From positions 1-10,124 of the forward strand of contig CAJBVU010000207.1 in assembly GCA_903959115.1 (NCBI GenBank): a stretch of 10,124 nt of DNA. The letters run 5' to 3'. The translations under genes and the position numbers were made by a program. How positions within the stretch are numbered: the stretch's first letter is position 1; each line of letters starts with the position of its first letter. This DNA is from an uncultured Bacteroidota bacterium (lineage in GTDB: Bacteria > Bacteroidota > Bacteroidia > NS11-12g > UBA955). Shown here in pieces: positions 1 through 6,020 of this stretch. The notes under the pieces were generated by a model. The model had not been told where the DNA came from. It worked only from the letters and a program-made list of their open reading frames with translations, and searched no databases.

Positions 1-230
1 AGATTGAACCACGCCAAGGCCGCCTCCTTTTCCCCCTGGGCTATCAATAACTTACCCAAATGATAATAAGTGGCTACATAACTCGGTTGATTGTCGGTTA
101 GCCACAAATAAGCTTCCTTCGCCGCCTCTACATCACCCTGTTTTTGTAATTCCTGCGCCAATGCATAGCGCAAAAAGGAATCGTTTGGACTATCCTGAAG
201 AAATTGGCGTATTTGGTCGATCCGAGACAT
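1..230 (-). CDS. Tetratricopeptide repeat (TPR) protein, 3' end beyond window
   Basis: Reading the minus strand from an ATG at 228-230 gives 76 codons without a stop, running off the left edge. The protein begins MSRIDQIRQFLQDSPNDSFL. Residues 16-49 form one 34-residue TPR unit (YALAQELQKQGDVEAAKEAY core, proline at 49). A second begins at residue 50 (ATYYHLGKLLIAQGEKEAA core). There is no signal peptide, so the product is probably cytoplasmic. TPR units are helical hairpins that bind other proteins; no partner can be named. Small TPR proteins of about 100 residues with this opening are common in Bacteroidota, so the gene is probably near its end at the edge; that is from memory. It starts 15 bases after the DUF5683 stop, so it is probably the last visible gene of the parA-parB operon. 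The family call is firm and the function is unknown. Confidence 0.85.
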   Translation of the reverse strand, partial: MSRIDQIRQFLQDSPNDSFLRYALAQELQKQGDVEAAKEAYLWLTDNQPSYVATYYHLGKLLIAQGEKEAALAWFN

Positions 231-245
231 ATCTGTGATTGGGTA

Positions 246-923
246 TTAGAATTTGTATTGCAGCGCCAACGTTCTAGAAGGAGTGGGGCTAACGCGCAAT
301 CCAATGTTCTCGTTGATGTTGAACTTGAAAAAATGCGCATCAACCGTGGCGTCGATTACTTGAAAAATATAAACCCCGGCAAGGCATAAAATGGCAATGT
401 CGCGCCTACTTCGCTGCTGATCTCTATCGGCAATGAGTTGTGCGCTTGGGGTTTTTCCAGCCCCAAAAATGCTTGAAATACTGTCGTTTAGCACCCTCAT
501 CTCACTGCGAAAATGTCCGATAGCCCAAACGCTGGCTCCCAATCCGGCATATACAATTGGGACTTTCCAGTATTTCTGGTTATAAATCTGTCCACTGCCC
601 GGCAATGCACTGGCCATGATGGTTGCTTTTTTGGGCGAATGAGTCCTATTGACTTGTGTATCGCCCGCAGACAGGGATTGATACAAAGGTGATGAGTGAT
701 TTTGGTTTCCAACTTTTCCAAGACTTAAATTGAAATGATACGGATTATCTGGTGTGACTCCGCCGGAATGACTCAATACAATGGGAGTTGAAAAATCGGC
801 CAAATAAATTGGCTGATAAGCAATTTGAGACAGCGCAAAATTTGGAAGCAGAAATAACAAAGGCGCTAGTATCAGTCCCCCAAAATGGTTTTTTGTAAAT
901 AGCCCGCCTCGCCTTGATTTCAT
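246..923 (-). CDS. DUF5683 domain membrane protein
   Basis: This 225-residue protein is of unknown function. Residues 1-32 look like a signal peptide: basic n-region, hydrophobic stretch at 15-31, and a plausible cleavage site after Ala-Leu-Ser before Gln33. Residues 96-137 carry the hallmark of DUF5683: SPKKATIMASALPGSGQIYN followed by KYWKVPIVYAGLG, a small-residue-rich membrane hairpin. A second hydrophobic helix follows at about 176-191, preceded by the RSRRD motif typical of the family. Residues 192-211 (DATVDAHFFKFNINENIGLR) also fit the family. The C-terminus ends in Phe. The ATG overlaps the parB stop by one base (TAATG), which decides the start and suggests translational coupling. 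The position directly after parB is a familiar arrangement in Bacteroidota. A role in the cell envelope is an inference; no biochemical activity is known to me. Confidence 0.9.
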   Translation of the reverse strand: MKSRRGGLFTKNHFGGLILAPLLFLLPNFALSQIAYQPIYLADFSTPIVLSHSGGVTPDNPYHFNLSLGKVGNQNHSSPLYQSLSAGDTQVNRTHSPKKATIMASALPGSGQIYNQKYWKVPIVYAGLGASVWAIGHFRSEMRVLNDSISSIFGAGKTPSAQLIADRDQQRSRRDIAILCLAGVYIFQVIDATVDAHFFKFNINENIGLRVSPTPSRTLALQYKF

Positions 924-1810
924 TAGGATTGAATTAGTCCCAAAATACGATTTAAGTCGTCTTTGCTTTTGTAGGAAATGATTATTTTGCCTTTGCCACG
1001 ACCTGCGGTCTTTAGGTGAACGGCAGCCCTCAGCTTCTCATAAAAGGCTGCTGTAATTCTATCGATTTCCGGATCCCAATCGGTGCCTCCCATGGATACG
1101 TTAATGGAATTGCCATTCTTCTTGGCTTTGACTAGGCCTTCAACGTCTCTAACACTTAAATTATTGGTGATGATTTGTTGATATAGTTCCATTTGATCCA
1201 CCGCATCGTCCATATTGATCATGGCTCTAGCATGGCCCATCGATACCAAACCTTGTTTGATTCCCAGTTGAATGGATTCGGGGAGTCTAAGCAATCGGAG
1301 GTAGTTGTTTACAGTGGTTCTGTCTTTTCCTACGCGCTCGCCCAATTCTTCTTGTTTTAGATTGCACTCTTCGAGTAATCGCTTATAGCTCATCGCAACC
1401 TCAATGGCGTTCAAGTCACTGCGCTGGATGTTTTCGATCAGTGCCATTTCTAGCATTTCTTGATCGTTAGCAACCCTTACATAAGCTGGGATTTGCGTCA
1501 TTCCGGCAAGAACACTTGCCCTAGTTCTGCGTTCGCCAGAAATCAGTTGGTAGCGATCGAATCCCATTTTCCTAACGGTGATGGGTTGAATTACGCCGTG
1601 AACCTTTATACTCTCTGAAAGTTCCGCTAGTTGTTCAGCGTTGAATTCGGTACGGGGTTGAAAGGGGTTGGCCTCAATGTGAGAAATCGGAATAAGTGAA
1701 ACCGAACCTGCCAATGCACTTCCACCTGCGCTGGTGATATCGGTGTCTGCGTTTTCTAAAAGGGCGCTCAAACCACGACCCAAGCCTGCTTTTTTCTTTA
1801 TAGTGTTCAT
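923..1810 (-). CDS. parB: ParB/Spo0J chromosome-partitioning protein (CTP-dependent DNA clamp)
   Basis: ParB binds parS sites near the origin, spreads along DNA as a CTP-loaded clamp and stimulates ParA. The 295-residue product starts MNTIKKKAGLGRGLSALLEN; the GLGRGLSALL stretch is the usual N-terminal ParA-contact region. The ParB/Srx domain follows at about 38-130, with NPFQPR (48-53), the CTP-binding GERR box (92-95) and ENIQR (126-130). A helix-turn-helix lies at about 151-175 (LKQEELGERVGKDRTTVNNY). The C-terminal dimerisation region is about 245-295. An in-frame ATG 53 codons upstream was rejected because that extension lies wholly inside parA. The ATG at 1808-1810 overlaps the parA stop by 4 bases (ATGA) and starts at the conserved N-terminus. 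One oddity is Thr97 in the GERRTRA box, where an aromatic residue is usual. The call is firm. Confidence 0.97.
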   Translation of the reverse strand: MNTIKKKAGLGRGLSALLENADTDITSAGGSALAGSVSLIPISHIEANPFQPRTEFNAEQLAELSESIKVHGVIQPITVRKMGFDRYQLISGERRTRASVLAGMTQIPAYVRVANDQEMLEMALIENIQRSDLNAIEVAMSYKRLLEECNLKQEELGERVGKDRTTVNNYLRLLRLPESIQLGIKQGLVSMGHARAMINMDDAVDQMELYQQIITNNLSVRDVEGLVKAKKNGNSINVSMGGTDWDPEIDRITAAFYEKLRAAVHLKTAGRGKGKIIISYKSKDDLNRILGLIQS

Positions 1811-2598
1811 GCCAATTCCGCTTCTGCTTTGATGTGACCGTTTTTGATTAATACTTCTTTTGCCAAGTTTAAATAGTTGATAGAACCTCTGCTGTCCGCA
1901 TCGTGATGAATCACAGGGACGCCAAAGCTCGGTGCCTCGCCCAATTTTGTAGTTCTTTGTATTATGCAATCAAATACGATGTCTTGGAAATGCGTTTTCA
2001 CATCCTCAACCACTTGGTTGCACAAACGCAAACGACCATCGTACATAGTTAATAATATCCCTTCGATTTCAAGGTGCTTGTTCAAGTGATTCTGAACGAT
2101 TTTAATCGTATTCAATAGTTTTCCCAATCCCTCCAATGCAAAATACTCGCACTGCACAGGGATGATTACGCTATTAGCCGCACACAGCGCGTTTGTGGTG
2201 ATCAATCCCAAGGAAGGTGAGCAATCGACAATGATAAAGTCGTAGTTGCCTTGGATCGACTTTAATACCCCCTGCATAATGCGTTCACGGTTTGGCATAT
2301 CTAGCAACTCGATTTCAGCACCAACTAGGTCGATGTTGGATGGTAGTAGGTCCAAAAATGGGGTATTGGTGGCCAGGATAACATCTTGCGGATGGATTTC
2401 CTGAACCAAGCATTCATATAAACCCAAGCGAATGTTTTTAGGGTCAAAGCCTACACCAGAGGAAGAGTTTGCTTGGGGATCGGCATCAACCAGCAACGTT
2501 TTGTACTCTAGGACAGCTAAGCTAGCCGCTAGATTGATTGCGGTGGTGGTTTTTCCAACCCCTCCTTTTTGGTTTGCGATGGCGATGATTTTTCCCAT
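1807..2598 (-). CDS. parA: ParA/Soj chromosome-partitioning ATPase
   Basis: This 263-residue P-loop ATPase of the ParA/MinD superfamily works with ParB to segregate the origin region. The ATP-bound dimer binds the nucleoid non-specifically, and ParB triggers hydrolysis. Visible motifs are the deviant Walker A KGGVGKTT (11-18, signature Lys11 and catalytic Lys16), DADPQAN (38-44), Walker B-like IIVDCSPSL (122-130), and the C-terminal block RTTKLGEAPSFGVPVI (215-230) followed by HHDADSRG. There is no N-terminal helix-turn-helix domain, so this is a chromosomal (type Ib/Soj-like) protein rather than a plasmid type Ia one. The length is normal. The ATG at 2596-2598 sits directly before the conserved start of the fold (GKIIAIANQKGG). 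It is the first gene of the minus-strand operon with parB. The upstream 5' region contains a pair of direct repeats described separately. Confidence 0.97.
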   Translation of the reverse strand: MGKIIAIANQKGGVGKTTTAINLAASLAVLEYKTLLVDADPQANSSSGVGFDPKNIRLGLYECLVQEIHPQDVILATNTPFLDLLPSNIDLVGAEIELLDMPNRERIMQGVLKSIQGNYDFIIVDCSPSLGLITTNALCAANSVIIPVQCEYFALEGLGKLLNTIKIVQNHLNKHLEIEGILLTMYDGRLRLCNQVVEDVKTHFQDIVFDCIIQRTTKLGEAPSFGVPVIHHDADSRGSINYLNLAKEVLIKNGHIKAEAELA

Positions 2599-2625
2599 TG
2601 TATGTTCTTTTACGTTGTGTGTTCT
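2598..2625. promoter_or_regulatory. Pair of 11-base direct repeats before parA, possible operator
   Basis: TTGTATGTTCT (2598-2608) and TTGTGTGTTCT (2615-2625) match at 10 of 11 positions and their starts are 17 bases apart. On the coding strand of parA they read AGAACATACAA and AGAACACACAA, and the downstream copy abuts the start codon. Two similar half-sites in a row just before a gene can be an operator, here possibly for autoregulation of parAB. This is inference: chance similarity in a short AT-rich stretch is possible. Confidence 0.3.
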
Positions 2626-2635
2626 AAATTGTCAA
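2607..2635 (-). promoter_or_regulatory. Weak candidate promoter for parA
   Basis: On the minus strand, TTGACA (2635-2630) is followed after exactly 17 bases by TAAAAG (2612-2607). This resembles a classical -35/-10 pair, but Bacteroidota housekeeping promoters usually use TTTG near -33 and TAnnTTTG near -7, and TAAAAG does not fit the latter. Transcription would begin almost at the parA ATG. No better candidate was seen in the intergenic region. The elements interleave with the two direct repeats. Confidence 0.25.
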
Positions 2636-2688
2636 TGATATGTTAATTCAAATTCCGCCAAGCCTCGCACATTCATTTGGGTAATCCA

Positions 2689-2696
2689 TACATTTG
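2689..2696 (+). promoter_or_regulatory. Candidate -7 box (TACATTTG) for the substrate-binding lipoprotein gene
   Basis: TACATTTG matches the Bacteroidota -7 consensus TAnnTTTG exactly. It lies 21 bases before the ATG at 2718, which would give a leader of roughly 15-20 bases. No convincing TTTG was found at the expected -33 distance; the nearest one (2676-2679) is too close. The eight-base match alone is modest evidence, but it sits in the only upstream space for this isolated gene. Confidence 0.4.
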
Positions 2697-2717
2697 CTGA
2701 GACGATTGCAACAACCT

Positions 2718-4415
2718 ATGTTTGGAATAAAAGACCCTATTGCGTTTTTGACGGACAACAAATTTATCTCCAAGCGGGGTGAATTTCGTTCGTTGGGTCT
2801 TTGCCTTTTATTCACAGTTTTGGGAATTCTTGGTTGTGAAAATGTTGATAAAAAATCTCCTTCCATGGTGTTTCATTACAATGAAGATGAATCTGTCACC
2901 ACGTTGGATCCCGCGTATGTAAAATCGCAGTCGGAAATTTGGATTGTTTCTCAGATTTTTAATGGTCTCGTTGACCTAAACCCCCAATTACAGGTCGTTC
3001 CAGCGCTTTCGGATCATTGGGAAATTTCGGAGGATAAAAAAATATACACTTTTCATTTGCGCCGCGATGCGCAGTTTTGTTTTCCGGATCTTGGTGGAAA
3101 AGTTACCCATCGAAGGGTCAATTCGCGAGATGTTGCCTTTAGCTTGTCTCGCATCGCCGATCCCAAATCTGCTTCCCCTGGTGCTTGGATTTTTGCAGAT
3201 AAAATCGATAGCAATTTGAGTCAAGTATTTGTCCCATTGAATGATACGGTTTTTCAAATTCACTTGCTTAGACCAGTTGCATCGCTGTTGAACTTGTTGG
3301 CGACCAATTATGGGTTTGTTGTCCCGGTTGAATATAAAAGCACTGAAAAGGCGGTTTTGGCCAGAAATCCAATTGGAACGGGTCCATTTTATCTCAAGCG
3401 ATGGGAGGAGCAAATCAAATTGGTACTTCGAAAAAACGATGTCTACCATGAAAAAGATAGCGCAGGGGTATCCTTACCTTATTTAGATGCCATCAATGTT
3501 TCGTTTGTAAAGAATAAGCAAACGGCGTTCATGCAGTTTTTGGCAGGGTCTTATGATTTTTTCAATGGATTAGAATCGTCGTTTAAGGACGAATTACTAA
3601 CGACCAATGCCCAGTTGAAGCCCAAATACAATCAGCGATTAAAGACACTGATTACACCTTTTTTGAATACCGAATACATTGGATGCTATTTGGGCGATCA
3701 GGCAGGGAAGGTGAATTATTTACAGGATGTACACCTCCGAAGAGCGCTTGAATTATCGATCGATAGAAAAGCCATCGTTCAATTCTTTCGCAACGGACTG
3801 GGAACCCCCGGTGAATATGGTTTTGTTCCTCCTCAATTGAATCCCAATCAGATTAGCGTATTGACTGATTCGATGACTCAGAGTAAGCAGGACGCCAAAG
3901 CGGAATTTGCATTAAGTGAGTATTCCAAAATGAAGGTGAAGCCAGTTATATCGCTATCTACTACCGCAGATTACCTGGATATGATGGTCTATTTGCAGGA
4001 GGCCTGGAGTAGGATTGGCATCAATATTAAAGTAGATATTCAAACCGGTGGTATGTTAAGGCAGCTGCGCAATGAGGGGAAGTTGATGCTGTTTCGCGGT
4101 TCTTGGATTGCGGATTATCCCGATGCTGAAAATTATTTGGCCTGTTTTTATCAGAAATTTTTATCGCCAAATGGGCCCAACTATACACATTTTGTAGATG
4201 CCGATTTTGATGCGATATACGAGGCGATTGAATCGGGTGGGAGTAAAGATCGCTCAGACGACATTTTTCGCGCAAACCTTCGTTTGATGAGTCAAGTTCC
4301 TGTGATTCCGTTGTATTACGACAAGAGTATTCGACTTATGCATCCTTGGGTAAAAGGGTTGGGGAATGATGTCACCAATCGCTTGCCGTTAAAGCGAGTG
4401 AAAATCGAGAAGTAA
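2718..4415 (+). CDS. ABC transporter substrate-binding lipoprotein, family 5 (peptide/nickel type)
   Basis: This 565-residue protein belongs to the SBP_bac_5 (OppA/DppA-like) family, which captures oligopeptides or similar ligands for an ABC importer. A hydrophobic stretch at about 26-38 ends in ILGC, a lipobox with lipidated Cys40, so it should be a membrane-anchored lipoprotein. Family features in order are: TLDPAY and IFNGL near the N-terminus, ALSDHWEISEDKKIYTFHLR, NPIGTGPFYLKRW in the middle, LRRALELSIDRKAIV, and SWIADYPDAENYL near the C-terminus. The start is not certain. ATG 2718 was chosen over a TTG at 2694, because the TTG lies inside the candidate -7 box. It gives a rather long n-region of about 24 residues; a TTG at 2748 would shorten it. 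The gene stands alone, divergent from parA and convergent with mlaF, with no permease or ATPase genes beside it. The ligand cannot be deduced. Confidence 0.92.
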   Translation: MFGIKDPIAFLTDNKFISKRGEFRSLGLCLLFTVLGILGCENVDKKSPSMVFHYNEDESVTTLDPAYVKSQSEIWIVSQIFNGLVDLNPQLQVVPALSDHWEISEDKKIYTFHLRRDAQFCFPDLGGKVTHRRVNSRDVAFSLSRIADPKSASPGAWIFADKIDSNLSQVFVPLNDTVFQIHLLRPVASLLNLLATNYGFVVPVEYKSTEKAVLARNPIGTGPFYLKRWEEQIKLVLRKNDVYHEKDSAGVSLPYLDAINVSFVKNKQTAFMQFLAGSYDFFNGLESSFKDELLTTNAQLKPKYNQRLKTLITPFLNTEYIGCYLGDQAGKVNYLQDVHLRRALELSIDRKAIVQFFRNGLGTPGEYGFVPPQLNPNQISVLTDSMTQSKQDAKAEFALSEYSKMKVKPVISLSTTADYLDMMVYLQEAWSRIGINIKVDIQTGGMLRQLRNEGKLMLFRGSWIADYPDAENYLACFYQKFLSPNGPNYTHFVDADFDAIYEAIESGGSKDRSDDIFRANLRLMSQVPVIPLYYDKSIRLMHPWVKGLGNDVTNRLPLKRVKIEK

Positions 4416-4468
4416 TTTCTTTTGGGGGCTTACAAGAAGCTTACTTATTGGGTTGATTAGAGCCTTCC

Positions 4469-5200
4469 TTAAAAGCTTGCTTTCACAAAAGCATTCAATT
4501 CTGGGTTGGATTTTTGCGCTTCAGGCAATTCCTCTTTGCTGCCTTCCCACCATTTCTGGCCTTGATGCATGAATACAATGTGTTCACCAATGTCTTTCAC
4601 GGTTTTCATATCGTGGCTATTGATGATTGTGGTGATGCCAAATTCCTTAGTAATATCGTGAAGTAAATTATCAATCACACGAGATGTGAGAGGGTCTAAT
4701 CCAGAATTGGGCTCATCGCAAAATAAATATTTGATTGGTAGGGCGATGGCTCGGGCGATGCCGACACGTTTTTTCATTCCACCAGAAATCTCTGAGGGCA
4801 CCTTTTGGTTGGCATTGTGCAGGTTGACTTTAGAAAGACAGAGATTCACGCGTTCCATTCTCTCTTCTTTGCTCATTTCGCTGAACATTAACAAAGGGAA
4901 TTCTACATTCTGTTCTACTGTTAAGGAATCAAACAAGGCAGTACCTTGAAACAACATGCCAATCTCCCTTCGAAGGGCTTGTTGCTTATCGTATTCTAGG
5001 TTATGATAGTCCTGCTCCTCAAATAGTACTTGTCCGCTCGTTGGTGTTTCTAGTCCCACCATAGTTTTTACCAAAACACTTTTACCGCCGCCGCTGGCAC
5101 CGATGACCAAATTTGCTACTCCAGGGTAAAAATTCGCATTGATATTTCGCAAGACATGTTTGTCTCCATAAAATTTATTAAGATCTACCAGTTGAATCAT
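4469..5200 (-). CDS. mlaF: MlaF-like ABC transporter ATPase (phospholipid/MCE transport)
   Basis: This 243-residue ATP-binding subunit powers an MlaE-type permease in the inner membrane. Motifs are Walker A GASGGGKS (34-41), Q-loop Gln85, the signature SGGMKKRVGIARA (139-151, the Mla/Ttg2A type with GMKKR rather than GQxQR), Walker B YLFCDEP (158-164, catalytic Glu163), D-loop SGLD (166-169) and switch His196 (NSHDM). The length is typical of a single ABC domain. The ATG lies 1 base after the mlaE stop, so the two genes are almost certainly co-translated. The 53 bases between this gene and the convergent lipoprotein gene hold no strong terminator. The general direction and substrate (phospholipid) are inferred from the Mla family; direct evidence is absent. 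Assigning the E. coli symbol is by family, not proven orthology. Confidence 0.92.
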   Translation of the reverse strand: MIQLVDLNKFYGDKHVLRNINANFYPGVANLVIGASGGGKSVLVKTMVGLETPTSGQVLFEEQDYHNLEYDKQQALRREIGMLFQGTALFDSLTVEQNVEFPLLMFSEMSKEERMERVNLCLSKVNLHNANQKVPSEISGGMKKRVGIARAIALPIKYLFCDEPNSGLDPLTSRVIDNLLHDITKEFGITTIINSHDMKTVKDIGEHIVFMHQGQKWWEGSKEELPEAQKSNPELNAFVKASF

Positions 5201-5201
5201 A

Positions 5202-5960
5202 TTAGAGCAATAATTTGGCGATAATTAAGTCGAAAGCCAAGATGGTGACGCAAATTCGGGTTACAGCCTTGGTTCCAGCTTCCCCAACTTCTAATGCTCC
5301 TCCTTTGGTGTAATAACCTTGGAATGCACTCATACTTGTGATGATGAATGAGAAAATATAGCCTTTTACCATCAATACATTTACGTAATGCGGTACAAAT
5401 GAACTTCGTAGGCCGGTAACATATTGATCCATCGTCATGATTCCCGTGAGTTTTGCAGCGATAAGTCCGCCTACCATCAACAAAAAGACACTCACCAAAA
5501 TCAAACAAGGAATCATAATTACTCCAGCGAGGATTTTTGGCAGCGATACAAATCCAATAGAATTGATTCCCATCACTTCATAGGCATCAATTTGCTCACT
5601 CACCCGCATATTGCCAATTTCCGAAGCGATGTTGGCGCCAATTTTCCCAGCCAATACCAAACAGGTGATGGTAGGTGCAATTTCTAATATCGAACTACTA
5701 CCCACAACAGATCCTACGATTTCCATTGGGAATAAACTTGGAGGTAGGACACCTGAATCAGAAGCCAACTGACTGGCAGTTTGAACCGTAGTTACGGCGC
5801 CGGTAATAAGGGCAATTAAGATAACTACGACCAAGGATTCAATCCCAATAAGGTTCATTTCGCGGGTAAGCATCGACCAAAATACACGACCTCTTTCGGG
5901 GCGTTTAAAAACGTATTTCATGAAAATGATGTATCGCCCGATTTCTGAGAAGAGATTCAT
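5202..5960 (-). CDS. mlaE: MlaE-family ABC transporter permease
   Basis: This 252-residue integral inner-membrane permease belongs to the MlaE/TGD1 family (PF02405), which forms the channel for lipid transport with MlaF and an MCE protein. The N-terminal amphipathic part (NLFSEIGRYIIFMKYVF) is followed by hydrophobic segments at about 38-60, 88-108, 137-168, 193-213 and 234-251. The family's most conserved block is clear at 92-136: LEIAPTITCLVLAGKIGANI, then ASEIGNMRVSEQIDAYEVMG and INSIG; it contains the coupling region that contacts the ATPase. The length is close to the family norm. It lies 60 bases downstream of recG on the same strand and 1 base before mlaF. No clear promoter box was seen in that 60-base gap, so transcription from recG is possible. 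Confidence 0.93.
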   Translation of the reverse strand: MNLFSEIGRYIIFMKYVFKRPERGRVFWSMLTREMNLIGIESLVVVILIALITGAVTTVQTASQLASDSGVLPPSLFPMEIVGSVVGSSSILEIAPTITCLVLAGKIGANIASEIGNMRVSEQIDAYEVMGINSIGFVSLPKILAGVIMIPCLILVSVFLLMVGGLIAAKLTGIMTMDQYVTGLRSSFVPHYVNVLMVKGYIFSFIITSMSAFQGYYTKGGALEVGEAGTKAVTRICVTILAFDLIIAKLLL

Positions 5961-6020
5961 AGTTTGATGTCGTGAAATTACTGAAGCAATGTGGAATGCC
6001 GTTCTTGTTTTACGAAATTT

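Noticed and set aside
204..389. Plus-strand 61-codon open frame overlapping the TPR and DUF5683 genes
   Set aside because: It is antisense to both supported genes and has no recognisable domain.
1811..1969. 53-codon N-terminal extension of parB
   Set aside because: It lies inside parA in another frame, has no ParB similarity, and the ATGA overlap gives the conserved ParB N-terminus.
2988..3449. Minus-strand 153-codon open frame within the substrate-binding lipoprotein gene
   Set aside because: It is fully antisense to a well-supported gene and the translation shows no recognisable domain.
4433..4450. Imperfect hairpin (CAAGAAG, loop CTTA, CTTATTG) between the convergent lipoprotein and mlaF genes
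   Set aside because: The stem has a central mismatch, few GC pairs and no T-run, so it is not a convincing intrinsic terminator despite its suitable place.
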